DNA of 64,000 nucleotides from Sphingobium fluviale (GTDB lineage: Bacteria; Pseudomonadota; Alphaproteobacteria; Sphingomonadales; Sphingomonadaceae): the NCBI RefSeq assembly GCF_004122115.1, contig NZ_SBKP01000001.1, forward strand, positions 62,001-126,000, in the 5' to 3' direction. Positions within the stretch are counted from its first letter, which is position 1; the number at the start of each line of letters is the position of its first letter. The position numbers and the translations under genes were made by a program. The notes under the pieces were generated by a model. That model saw only the letters and a program-made list of their open reading frames with translations, searched no databases and was not told the origin of the DNA. Shown here one piece after another: positions 53,244 through 62,133 of the stretch.

Positions 53244-55088
53244 TTGCGCTTGACATTTGCAGGGACAGGAAGCCGCTTGCTCGACCTACGCAACACCATT
53301 CTCGAGCTGATAGCCAAGGGAGCCGACCTCAAGTCGTCGACCGATCGGCTATGCATCGAGATCGAGACGCGCGCGCCGGGAATAGTCTGCTCTGTTCTTA
53401 CCGTCGACAGCCAGGGATTGCTGCGTCCCCTCTCCGCGCCAAGCTTGCCCCAGGACTATTGCGCTGCGCTTGATGGCCTGGCGATCGGTCCCGAAGTTGG
53501 CTCATGCGGAACCGCTGCATGGCTCGGCGAAGCGGTGACCGTCACCAGCATCGCGAACGATCCTCGCTGGGCCGGCTATAAGGGCACCCCTCTCGCCTTG
53601 GGGCTGCGTGCCTGCTGGTCGACACCGATCATCGGTGAAAGCGGGCGCGTCACCGGCACATTCGCTCTCTACTTCCGCGAGGAAAGAGGACCGACCAAAG
53701 ACGAAGCTGCAATGGTCGAGGCCTGCATCCATCTTTGCGCCATCGCAATCGATCGGCACGAGAGAGTGCTGGACCGCGAGCGCCGGGCAAATGTCGACCT
53801 GCTGACGGACCTGGGCAATCGTTCCGCTTTCGCGCAGACTCTGGCTCAGCTGGGCTGCGACAATCCTGGAAGCTGGGCACTCCTCATCCTCGACCTCGAC
53901 AACCTCAAGGTGATCAACGACGGCTTCGGTCATCATGCAGGCGACTTGCTGATCCAGGCTGCCGCTTCGCGGACGAATGCGGCAGCATCACCTGACCGGG
54001 TCTACCGGATCGGTGGCGATGAATTCGCGATCCTCGTGCAGTCACCTTCCGCATTGCGCGATCTCGATGCCTTTGCCCGTATGATCCTGAATGACCTCGG
54101 AGAGCCACTGGACTGCAACGGCCATGCTGTTGTCCCCAAGGCAACGATAGGTGGTGCGGTGCTCGCTCCGGGGGATCGTAGTGCGGAAGAAGTCCGGCAG
54201 AACGCCGACTTTGCGCTCTATCACGCAAAAGAGACCGGCCGCGGCGGTTTCGTACGTTACTGGCCTGGTATCGACACCCGCATCATCCACCGGATCGCAG
54301 CCATCCGCGATGTCGATGCAGCGCTGCGCGAGGCGCGGATCGAAGCGCACTATCAGCCGATCGTTCGCTTCGACACGCGCAGGGTCGTCGCGATGGAAGC
54401 GCTTTGCCGGCTGAGGATGGCCAACGGCGGTACGCTGGCGGCAGCGGCGTTTCGCGAGGCGACTTCGGATGTCCACATCGCCAGCGAACTTACCGAGCGG
54501 ATGCTGGAGATCGTGGCGCAGGATGTCCGGGATTGGTCAAGGCAAGGCGCACCGATCGACCATATTGGCGTCAACGTTTCGTTGGCCGATTTTCACGGTG
54601 GTCGGCTCGATCAGCAGATTGCCGCAGCCCACTCGTTGCATGGGCTGCCGCTTGAGCATCTCGTGATCGAAATCACAGAAAGCGCCTATCCAGCACTCCG
54701 CGACAGGGCAGTGATTGGCGCTATTCAGACGCTGCGCGAAAAGGGGCTGCGCATCGCGCTGGACGATTTCGGCACAGGCGGGGGCCAGTTGATGCCGCTG
54801 CTGACGATGCCGGTCGATATGATCAAGATTGACAAGATTCTCGTGGACAGGCTGGCCCCGCAAGGGGCGGGTTCAGCCGTGATCGGCGGTCTTCTGCACA
54901 CCGCACGGGAACTGAATGTTGTCGTTGTGGCCGAGGGTATCGAAAACGAGACCCAGGCAGCGCAGTTGGCCCAGCTTGGATGTTCATTCGGGCAAGGCTA
55001 TTATTTCTCAAGACCACTCGACCGGGCAGCGGCCCTGGCCCTGCTCCTGTCGGATTCGCTGGATCAGGTTGTAGCTGCCCGAGCCTGA
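53244..55088 (+). CDS. GAF-GGDEF-EAL cyclic-di-GMP turnover protein
   Basis: Cytosolic signalling protein of up to 614 residues with three domains. The GAF sensor (about residues 10-170) has IGPEVGSCGTAAWLGEAV and ACWSTPIIGESGRVTGTFALYF. The GGDEF domain follows, with LTDLGNRSAF and the intact active-site RIGGDEFAIL (about 254-262). The EAL domain has MEALCRLR, VIEITESAYP, IALDDFGTG, KIDKILVDRL and VAEGIEN, so both diguanylate cyclase and phosphodiesterase motifs look usable. The start is unclear: TTG 53244 opens the frame without a ribosome site, whereas TTG 53278 has AGGAAG a few bases before it. No neighbour shows what the GAF domain senses. Confidence 0.9.
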   Translation: MRLTFAGTGSRLLDLRNTILELIAKGADLKSSTDRLCIEIETRAPGIVCSVLTVDSQGLLRPLSAPSLPQDYCAALDGLAIGPEVGSCGTAAWLGEAVTVTSIANDPRWAGYKGTPLALGLRACWSTPIIGESGRVTGTFALYFREERGPTKDEAAMVEACIHLCAIAIDRHERVLDRERRANVDLLTDLGNRSAFAQTLAQLGCDNPGSWALLILDLDNLKVINDGFGHHAGDLLIQAAASRTNAAASPDRVYRIGGDEFAILVQSPSALRDLDAFARMILNDLGEPLDCNGHAVVPKATIGGAVLAPGDRSAEEVRQNADFALYHAKETGRGGFVRYWPGIDTRIIHRIAAIRDVDAALREARIEAHYQPIVRFDTRRVVAMEALCRLRMANGGTLAAAAFREATSDVHIASELTERMLEIVAQDVRDWSRQGAPIDHIGVNVSLADFHGGRLDQQIAAAHSLHGLPLEHLVIEITESAYPALRDRAVIGAIQTLREKGLRIALDDFGTGGGQLMPLLTMPVDMIKIDKILVDRLAPQGAGSAVIGGLLHTARELNVVVVAEGIENETQAAQLAQLGCSFGQGYYFSRPLDRAAALALLLSDSLDQVVAARA

Positions 55089-55105
55089 TGGCCGGGGACA
55101 CAGTC

Positions 55106-55759
55106 TCAACTTGATCCGCCCGAAACAGTACCAAAGCCATGATATTGCACTTTGGGGTCGGTAGCCCGGCGTTCGTCTTGTGCGGGTTTCAGCGGAACAT
55201 TCGCTGAAGCCTGATCACGAGCAACCGGCCTAACGAACAGGCCGCGCCCGAACCGCCGCTGCATATGCCGGGCGACGCTCAGGGCGTAGCGGCGCTGCCG
55301 CCAAGCGGTCGGGCTGTGGTAGACGCCGACCGCCTTCCAGAAATCCCCCGTTGTCCGCAGCGCCGACAGGAATATCCATCGCGCGGCCCCTGCATTGAAG
55401 CAGGGATCGGACGTCAGCCAGGTGCGGACTTCCACCTGCGAACGCCCGACAAGGGCGGAAAGCTTCGGCACCCACCAGCTGTTGATCTGCAATGGCCCCA
55501 GGTCGTGCGAACCATTGGTGTTGCGCACCTGGGCGCCGATCCACCCTCCTTCCTGGTCGCGCAGGCCCCAGAGCGTCTTTTCAAGCCAGGGATGGCCGTC
55601 AGCCGCCTGACGAATGCACTCGGCCAGCCGCACTTCCCCCTGCGTGCCGCCACGTGCCTGTGCCTGGATCGGCATCATGAAGGAAAGGCCGGCACAGATG
55701 ATGGGAATGATCGTTCGTCCGCGAGACGCAAATTCGGGCATTGAGGGAGAAGTCTTCAT
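55106..55759 (-). CDS. Lytic transglycosylase of the transfer region (VirB1/TrbN-like)
   Basis: A 217-residue secreted SLT-fold muramidase. Signal peptide up to the AQA region (IIPIICAGLSFMMPIQAQA); catalytic Glu in LRDQEGGWIG; DLGPLQINSWWVPKLS and VGVYHSPTAWRQRRYALSVARHM are typical of conjugation-associated transglycosylases that open the peptidoglycan for the transfer channel. It follows the relaxase gene by 32 bases on the same strand. A longer open frame upstream lies within the relaxase gene and is not used. Confidence 0.85.
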   Translation of the reverse strand: MKTSPSMPEFASRGRTIIPIICAGLSFMMPIQAQARGGTQGEVRLAECIRQAADGHPWLEKTLWGLRDQEGGWIGAQVRNTNGSHDLGPLQINSWWVPKLSALVGRSQVEVRTWLTSDPCFNAGAARWIFLSALRTTGDFWKAVGVYHSPTAWRQRRYALSVARHMQRRFGRGLFVRPVARDQASANVPLKPAQDERRATDPKVQYHGFGTVSGGSS

Positions 55760-55791
55760 CGCGATATGCCTTTTGCAGTGGTGAAGACCGA

Positions 55792-58767
55792 TCACCGTTC
55801 CGGGCCGTGATCGGTTTGATGGTGGGGTTGGGGTTGATGTTCCTGTCGATCGGGAACCGGCTCGGGTTGACTTGCCGACTTTGACGGGCGCGCCACTTCG
55901 GGTTCGGTCCGGCGATCCAAAGCGGACCGCAGAATACGGTCGAGAAAATCGCCGATGCCGCGCGCGCTTTCGGCAAGGCGCTCGCCCAGACCGTCCGGCG
56001 GCCGATTGCGATCGAATTGGCGCTCCATCACGCGTTCGCGTCGTTCCTGACGGAGATGCTGCTGCTCGTCCCGCTCCTGGTCCAGCCGGTCGGCATGGCG
56101 ATCGGCATAGGCGCGCGCAGAATCCTTCGTGAGCCGCCCCAGCCCTTCGAGCGCCGAGGTCTTCTCGCCCGAGCGCGATTCCAGCTTTTCGACGAGGCGC
56201 TTCTCGTCCTCGGTCCAGAGCTTCACTCCGAGCCGGGCGCGGGTGATCGCGGTGTAGTAATTCTGGCCGTTGACCAACGAAGAATTGACCGGCGCCAGCA
56301 CATAGACGCGGGCATAGGTCTTCGACTGCGCCGAATAGACCGTCTCGGAATAGCCATGATCCCAGGTCTTGTGCTCGGCGAGATCGACAGTCTGCACCCG
56401 CTCGCCCCGGTCCCAGCGGATCGCGGCAAGGGTTCCCTCGAGCTTCTCGACCGTCCCGCGCTCGGCATTCTTGAGGTCGAGGTCCTTGTTTACTAGCCGC
56501 CACTGAATACGATCGCCCTCGGCCAAATCGCGTTCTTCGCGGTTGAACACATTGATATGGCGCGCGCTGCCGAGCCTCGGGTCCCAACGGATGATCCGGC
56601 CATGCTCGTCGGCAAGGCGGACAATCTGGCGGCCATTGGCATCACGGCCGACACCGACTACGCGATATTCGGTGTCACGTACCAACCCCGCCCCGGCGAG
56701 ATCGCGCGAAAACGTCACAACCTGCCCACCCGAGTAGAACCGCGCGAACTGCTTTTCCTCGGCGCTCATGCCGGCGGGCGTCAGTACGGAAAGGCGCGTA
56801 TCCTCGGCGGCGATCGCGCTCTCGGATTTGAGCGTTTCGCGGATTTTCGTGTTGACGATGAGCCGGGTGGCATTCTCAAGGACAAGGATATTGGTGGTCG
56901 CGCGCGTCTCTGGCTTGAGGCGGGTCCATTCGGCGACGAGTCCCTTCGCCAGCGTTTCGGCGTCTGCACCACTTGTCACCTTGTCGAGCCTGGCCAATGA
57001 CGCGGTATAGTTTTCAGCGCGTGCCTCGGTGACCGCGGCCTTCATCGCGCGAGTTTCCTGACGCATCGATTCGGTGAGCTCTGCGGTCGGCAGTCCCAAC
57101 TTCTGCATCAGCCAGAAGGGTTTGCCCTGCTCGATCGCGCCGGTCTGCCGGTTGTCACCAAGCAGGATCATCCGCGCGCCGGTCTCGCGGCTGATTTCCA
57201 GGAGGCGCTGTGCCTGGCGGTTGCCCAATTGCCCGGCCTCATCGACCAGCAGGACATGGGACCCGGTGATGCCATGTCCGCCGCCGGCGAGCAGGCTGGC
57301 AACGGTGCGCGACGGGACACCCGCCCCCTCCCCGAGATTGGCGGCGGCGGACGAAGTTGGCGCAAGCGCGAGGAACTCCCTGCCCGATCCCGCAGCTTCC
57401 GCCAGAACCCGCATCAGCATCGATTTGCCCGCACCGGCGACGCCGTGAAGCCCGGTCGCCCGATCCGTCGCTGTGGCGAGCGTGACCAGCGCTGCCTCCT
57501 GCGCCGGGGTGAGTCCGGCACCTTCCAGCACGGCCAGCAGCCGATCGGACGAAGCGATCGGCCGGGCATCGCCCAGCGCCAGGGCCAGTTCGCGGACCAG
57601 CGACTGTTCGAGCCGGGCGCTGCGCCGCGTCGTGCGGCCCCGGGTCAGGGTGCGATCGCCTGTCGGCTCGCGGGTGACGAGGAGTTTCCGGCGCGCTTCA
57701 TGGCCGTCGATCAGGGGGCGGACGTCGCCAAGTCGCACTTCACCGACATGGCTCGCCAGAGCATGGCGATAGAGCGTGCCGAGGTTCGACACCGCTTCGC
57801 GGGTTTCGGCATGGCGGATGCCGAACAGGGCGGCTCGGTTTGTCGTAAGGGGGGCAAGTGCGATCCCCTCCCCTTCCCGGTCGGCTGCCTTTAGCTGGAC
57901 CTTGGTGAGATCCTCGGCATAGGGGCGGGCGCGTTCGGTCCATTGGCCTTTGAGTTCATCGAGCCCGACCTTCACTTTGGCCCCGCGCGTTTCGTAGAAC
58001 GACGCACGGCGCGCCGCCTGCCCGGAGAGGCCATGTTCCTTCGCATGGTCCTCGATCTGCTCGGCGCGCTGGGAGGTTTCGCGAATGAAATCCTTGGGCA
58101 CGCCGGTGATCTCGAACAGTCCTCGACGGGGATCAAAGTCGATTTCGAAGCCCTGTTCCCGCAAATCACCCGCCAGCTCGTTCCGGTAGACCTGCCCCGC
58201 TACAATCTGCTCGGCGTACATGGCCCGGGTTTCCAGGCTCGCCATCGGCGCCCCCGCTTCCCCGTTGGTCATGTTGAGAACGACGACATGGGTGTGGAGA
58301 TGCGGGTCAAGCTCGCGGCTCGCATGCTCGGTGAAGCGCGCGAACAGCAACCGCCCGGTCGTCTCGTGGACGATCTCGCCATTGTCGCGTCGACGCAGCG
58401 CGGCATGCTCCTCGAGATAGGACAGAGCGGTTGTGACCGCGCGCTCATGCGCTGCGATGATCCGATCGTCGCCCGCGACCAGCGCCATGATCGACACCGA
58501 CTTGGGGGCATTGACGGCGAAGTCCCAACCGGGGTGATGCTGGATTTCGCCGCCCACACGGTGACGGCCGAGTTGCTGGCCGGCAACGCGGCCGGCGAGT
58601 AGTTCGGCGAAGATCCGGGGATCGACCTTGCCTTCAAGCCCCAGCTCGGGCGCGAGAGCACCGCCCCATAGGCTCGGTTCATCCCCGCCCTTGGTGTAAT
58701 AGTCGCCCACCGTATAGTAGCGGGCGATATTGGCGGAGGTGCCCTTGAGGCGGCGCGGGTGGATCAT
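55792..58767 (-). CDS. MobF-family conjugative relaxase (TrwC/TraI-like)
   Basis: Relaxase-helicase of 991 residues. The relaxase domain has paired tyrosines near the N-terminus (ARYYTVGDYYTKGG, residues 16-28), VNAPKSVSIMALV and the metal triad HLHTH (156-160). The RecD-like helicase domain has Walker A GVAGAGKSMLM (about residue 440), VLLVDEAGQLGNRQ and YTAITRARLGVKLW. A charged, proline-rich C-terminal tail follows. It nicks oriT and leads the strand into the recipient. It overlaps the coupling-protein gene by ATGA. The family is the common relaxase type of sphingomonad plasmids. Confidence 0.95.
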   Translation of the reverse strand: MIHPRRLKGTSANIARYYTVGDYYTKGGDEPSLWGGALAPELGLEGKVDPRIFAELLAGRVAGQQLGRHRVGGEIQHHPGWDFAVNAPKSVSIMALVAGDDRIIAAHERAVTTALSYLEEHAALRRRDNGEIVHETTGRLLFARFTEHASRELDPHLHTHVVVLNMTNGEAGAPMASLETRAMYAEQIVAGQVYRNELAGDLREQGFEIDFDPRRGLFEITGVPKDFIRETSQRAEQIEDHAKEHGLSGQAARRASFYETRGAKVKVGLDELKGQWTERARPYAEDLTKVQLKAADREGEGIALAPLTTNRAALFGIRHAETREAVSNLGTLYRHALASHVGEVRLGDVRPLIDGHEARRKLLVTREPTGDRTLTRGRTTRRSARLEQSLVRELALALGDARPIASSDRLLAVLEGAGLTPAQEAALVTLATATDRATGLHGVAGAGKSMLMRVLAEAAGSGREFLALAPTSSAAANLGEGAGVPSRTVASLLAGGGHGITGSHVLLVDEAGQLGNRQAQRLLEISRETGARMILLGDNRQTGAIEQGKPFWLMQKLGLPTAELTESMRQETRAMKAAVTEARAENYTASLARLDKVTSGADAETLAKGLVAEWTRLKPETRATTNILVLENATRLIVNTKIRETLKSESAIAAEDTRLSVLTPAGMSAEEKQFARFYSGGQVVTFSRDLAGAGLVRDTEYRVVGVGRDANGRQIVRLADEHGRIIRWDPRLGSARHINVFNREERDLAEGDRIQWRLVNKDLDLKNAERGTVEKLEGTLAAIRWDRGERVQTVDLAEHKTWDHGYSETVYSAQSKTYARVYVLAPVNSSLVNGQNYYTAITRARLGVKLWTEDEKRLVEKLESRSGEKTSALEGLGRLTKDSARAYADRHADRLDQERDEQQHLRQERRERVMERQFDRNRPPDGLGERLAESARGIGDFLDRILRSALDRRTEPEVARPSKSASQPEPVPDRQEHQPQPHHQTDHGPER

Positions 58768-60842
58768 GCCGGTTTCGCCTTGCGGGCGGGACCGTCGGTC
58801 CGATCATAGACATCGAGCTCAATGCGGCGATGGCCGCGACGAGCCCCAAGCGTGAAGTCCTGCACCGGCCGCGGCGGTTCCGGTGGATGGGTGGAAGACG
58901 ACTCATTTTGCGGAGCTTCCCCGGCACCGCCTGTATCCTCAGCTCCCTCAGGCGGCGGCGCAAACAGGTCGGTCTGCGGCGCGGGTTCGTCCGATTTCCC
59001 GCTGACCTTGCGCTTTGGCTTCGATCGAGGAGTTGGTGCTTTCGTGCTCGGCTCGGTAGCTGCTCCCCCTTCTCCCTCACCATTGATCGCCGCGATGATC
59101 GCACGGCCTTCGGTATTGCGAACCGGCGGCGTGTCGCGCTCGATAAAGGCTTCGGCGACAGTATCGACGGTGTTGAACCTGTCCTCGAACCGCACCACGG
59201 GGAGGCTGCGCCCGAACCTGAGATAGCCGCAGAGATTGGGAAGATTGGTGACCTCTGTGTGCATGACCAACGGCCGGGTCACCTGCATGCGGCTGAGGTT
59301 CACCCCGTCGCGCATGTCGTTGACGCCGTAGGACATGCCTTCGTTTGCCTCGACCTGCTCGACCTGGCCGAGATTCTCCGAGACATGCTTGGCGGTGGGG
59401 GTGTCGTTGGCGCGTAGTGCCACCCAGGTCGAGCAATAGCCGGTGATCGCGGCCGCATCCTGGATGCCGTAGGTCGCTTCCAGTTGCGGGTAAGACTGAA
59501 ACCCCAATATGCCGCAGCCGCCATATTTGCGCGCGCGGGCGAGAAAGTCCGACAACGAGGGCAGTTTCTGGAGCGTCGGCAGTTCGTCGATGACGCAATA
59601 GAGCCGCCGCTTGCGATCGGGCGCGAGGCTCATGATCGCCGAGATGGCGATGTCGAGCCAGACGGTGATCAAGGGACGCAGCGAGGGCAGCTGGTCGGCC
59701 TTGACCGTGATGAACAGCCAGTTGTCACCGTCCTCGTTTGCCACCCAATCGCGGATCGACAGGCCTTTCGTGGTGTCGTCGAGATAGGAGAAGCTCCTCA
59801 TCACCGAAGCGAGCTCGGCCTGGATGCCGGCCGAGGTGCGCTCGCCTTCGAGGCTGATGAAGGCTGCCGCATCGGTGCCCGCGGCGAAGGCGGCCAAGTC
59901 CTTCAATTTGGAACGCAGCAGGCGATCCAATAGCACCGAGACCAGCATCTCTCCCTCGCGCGCGAGCTTGCGCAGGACAGCGACCAGCGTGCCGCGCGAG
60001 GCCTTGGCCCAGAAGGGATCGCCGTGCTTTTCAGGGATCGTCGATTCCGCGATCTGGTCATAATGATAGTCGCGCGGCACGTCGCCCCAGGGCGACCACT
60101 CCGCAGTGCGGCAGTCGAGCGGATTGAGGATGATGTCCTTGCCGGGGCGGTAGAATTTTTCGACGAAGGTGCCGGCGGTATCATAGACGATCGCCCGCTT
60201 GCCCTTCTTCCGGATGCCTTCGAGCATCTTGATGATGAGGTTGGTCTTGCCGGTGCCGGGCGCGCCGCACAGGAGGATGTGTTCGGGCTCGAAGGCGTCG
60301 GGAACGGGTACGCCGCCGATCTTGAAGCTCCCCTTCTTCTGCCGCCAGAGCGCGCGTTTGACTTGACTCACGGTGCCGAAATGGGCCCCACGGATATATT
60401 CGTTGGAGCCCAGGCCTCTCCCCGTCCGGGTGAACGAGAACCAGGCGATGCCGAGTGCGACAAGCGCGAAGGCCCCCGACAGGATCGCACCGTGGATCAG
60501 GTAGAGCTCGAAGCTGTGGAGGGTCTTCTTCGCGAGATCGGAGGCGACCAGCCAGTCGGCCGAGGTCCAGTATTGTTGCCCCGCCGGGGTCTTGAACAGC
60601 ACCGGATCGTTGGTGCCGGGCGCGGCGTCGGCCTTGAAGCTCGCCTCGACCAGTTTGGTGAGGACATAGCGTTCGTAGTCGGTGGACTTTTCGAGGGCAT
60701 ACCAGATGATCCCGATCACCCAGATCACCAGCCCGGCGGTGACAGTCTGGAAGAAGACCTGGGTGGTCATGCGGACATTGTGAACGATCGACTGGCCACC
60801 GCGCGTCCAGCTTCCCAGCGTGTCGTTGCGGAAGATGCTCAT
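58764..60842 (-). CDS. traD: TraD/VirD4-type coupling protein
   Basis: Hexameric inner-membrane ATPase that docks the relaxosome to the secretion channel, 692 residues. Two N-terminal helices (TVTAGLVIWVIGIIWYAL and LSGAFALVALGIAWFSF) flank a periplasmic loop. Walker A is GAPGTGKT (193-200) and Walker B is RLYCVIDELPTLQKLPSL, followed by GGCGILGFQSYPQLEATYG. A Pro/Lys-rich tail ends the protein. It is preceded by the ribbon-helix-helix gene and followed by the relaxase, both with ATGA overlaps. Confidence 0.94.
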   Translation of the reverse strand: MSIFRNDTLGSWTRGGQSIVHNVRMTTQVFFQTVTAGLVIWVIGIIWYALEKSTDYERYVLTKLVEASFKADAAPGTNDPVLFKTPAGQQYWTSADWLVASDLAKKTLHSFELYLIHGAILSGAFALVALGIAWFSFTRTGRGLGSNEYIRGAHFGTVSQVKRALWRQKKGSFKIGGVPVPDAFEPEHILLCGAPGTGKTNLIIKMLEGIRKKGKRAIVYDTAGTFVEKFYRPGKDIILNPLDCRTAEWSPWGDVPRDYHYDQIAESTIPEKHGDPFWAKASRGTLVAVLRKLAREGEMLVSVLLDRLLRSKLKDLAAFAAGTDAAAFISLEGERTSAGIQAELASVMRSFSYLDDTTKGLSIRDWVANEDGDNWLFITVKADQLPSLRPLITVWLDIAISAIMSLAPDRKRRLYCVIDELPTLQKLPSLSDFLARARKYGGCGILGFQSYPQLEATYGIQDAAAITGYCSTWVALRANDTPTAKHVSENLGQVEQVEANEGMSYGVNDMRDGVNLSRMQVTRPLVMHTEVTNLPNLCGYLRFGRSLPVVRFEDRFNTVDTVAEAFIERDTPPVRNTEGRAIIAAINGEGEGGAATEPSTKAPTPRSKPKRKVSGKSDEPAPQTDLFAPPPEGAEDTGGAGEAPQNESSSTHPPEPPRPVQDFTLGARRGHRRIELDVYDRTDGPARKAKPA

Positions 60843-61150
60843 GACCGCACCTCCCGGTCCTGCTCCGGTCCGAGCAGGCCCCGCTCCTTTAGGACTGCCG
60901 TGGCATCCGCCATCCCCCGCTCGAGCACCTTCGGAGAGCGTTCGCCGATCGAGGTTGCAACCAGCGTCAGTATCTGGATGCAGATGCCGAGCAACTCATC
61001 CTGCGAGGAATAGATATAACGCCCGCGCGGATCGGCGGCCTGGACGAGGATCGACCGGACAAAGTCGGAGAGGGAGAGATTGGCGCCCTGGGCGCGGCGC
61101 TGCAGCGCCAAGTAAAGGGTGTCGTCCACCCGGACTGATATTCTGTGCAT
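60839..61150 (-). CDS. Ribbon-helix-helix relaxosome accessory protein
   Basis: A 103-residue protein whose N-terminus HRISVRVDDTLYLALQRRAQ-G-ANLSLSDFVRSIL is a ribbon-helix-helix domain, as in TrwA/TraM-like accessory proteins that bind oriT and regulate transfer genes. The C-terminal helices may form a tetramer. ATG 61150 has GGAG eight bases upstream; the longer frame lacks homology. It heads the transfer operon and lies next to a repeat-rich region that it probably binds. Confidence 0.82.
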   Translation of the reverse strand: MHRISVRVDDTLYLALQRRAQGANLSLSDFVRSILVQAADPRGRYIYSSQDELLGICIQILTLVATSIGERSPKVLERGMADATAVLKERGLLGPEQDREVRS

Positions 61151-61202
61151 GCCGTTGCTCCAGTGAGGAGCCCGGCGACAGAATGTCATGAAGCAGGGCC
61201 TT

Positions 61203-61590
61203 AATAGCGCAAAGCCCTGCAAAACTCAAGAAAATCGGTTGTCCGCCATGGCACCCGGGTCAAAGCCGCGGAAATCCGCGACTTCGGCCGAGCCCTTTCT
61301 CGTCCGGGGTGACATGGGTGCCAGAAGCCGTGTCCAGCGGGTGCCATGGCACCCATATCAAGCCTCTGATTACGCGCGGTAAATCCGCGCAGCACCCGTG
61401 CGTACGGTGCATTACAATACGGCCACGGCCGTGCGTCCTTTCTTGCGCAGCGACTTGATCGCTGCGTCGCCTCGACCCGGAAGGGGCGCGGCCCTTACCC
61501 GGCACGGGGAAGGCTCTGTTCTTCCCACCGGCGGCACGCCGGTGAGCTCATTCCGGTGCCGCAAAATTATCAGCGATGACGTCATGATGC
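61203..61590. other. Candidate oriT / operator region rich in inverted repeats
   Basis: Non-coding region between the accessory gene and a plus-strand small gene. GGGTGCCA/TGGCACCC boxes occur at 61249-61256, 61316-61323, 61339-61346 and 61347-61354, the last two forming a perfect 16-base palindrome. Two similar segments, ATGGCACCC-N3-TCAA followed by a hairpin around AAATCCGCG, are spaced about 98 bases apart (61248 and 61346). Further hairpins are CGCAGCGA/TCGCTGCG (61446-61466) and ACCGGCG/CGCCGGT (61527-61543). Position next to relaxase, TraD and an RHH gene fits oriT; the nick site is not identified. Confidence 0.55.
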
Positions 61591-61684
61591 CTCCTTGATT
61601 TGCACCCCGATCCGGGGATTGCGAACGACTTCAAATCCCCCGATATTGGGGACGGCGGGCAGACCATCTCGAAGGACGATGGAC

Positions 61685-61969
61685 ATGCCCAAGATGACCG
61701 ACAGAGAACGCCTCGCCGACCTCGAAGCGCGCCAGCGCAAGATGGGCGAAGAGGTGGAAAAGGCCCGCCGCGCGCTGCGCGGCAAATATGCCGCGATCGT
61801 TCCCGAGCTGGCGGTGGAGACCCTCACCGAGCGCGAATTCCGCGATCTCGTTGTCGCCGCAATCCGGGTGGGAGGCGCCGCCGCGATTGCCGCGCTCAAA
61901 CCCCTGCCCGAAAGCACCGACACTCCAAAACCGCCCGCGAAGCGGGTCCCTGCGACGAGCATGGCGTAG
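61685..61969 (+). CDS. Small coiled-coil protein of the transfer region
   Basis: A 94-residue protein, start ATG 61685 with AAGGA eight bases upstream. The N-terminal part (DRERLADLEARQRKMGEEVEKARRALRGK) is a predicted coiled coil, followed by a helical LTEREFRDLVVAAI segment and a Pro/Lys tail. The layout recalls the small TraC/TraD accessory proteins of Ti-type relaxosomes, but I cannot assign the family with confidence. It is divergent from the RHH-TraD-relaxase operon across the repeat region. Confidence 0.6.
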   Translation: MPKMTDRERLADLEARQRKMGEEVEKARRALRGKYAAIVPELAVETLTEREFRDLVVAAIRVGGAAAIAALKPLPESTDTPKPPAKRVPATSMA

Positions 61970-62133
61970 CCACGCGCAGGAGGCCGCTGCCATCATCAAT
62001 GGCAGCGCATCGGCCCCGCGACGGGTGCCGAGCCGAAGGCTCGCCGCATCCCTGAGCGGGGACGACATCAACGCCAGCAAAAAAGAAGGACCGGCCGAGC
62101 CGAAGCCCGACCGGTCCCGCTTTCCTCACCTGC

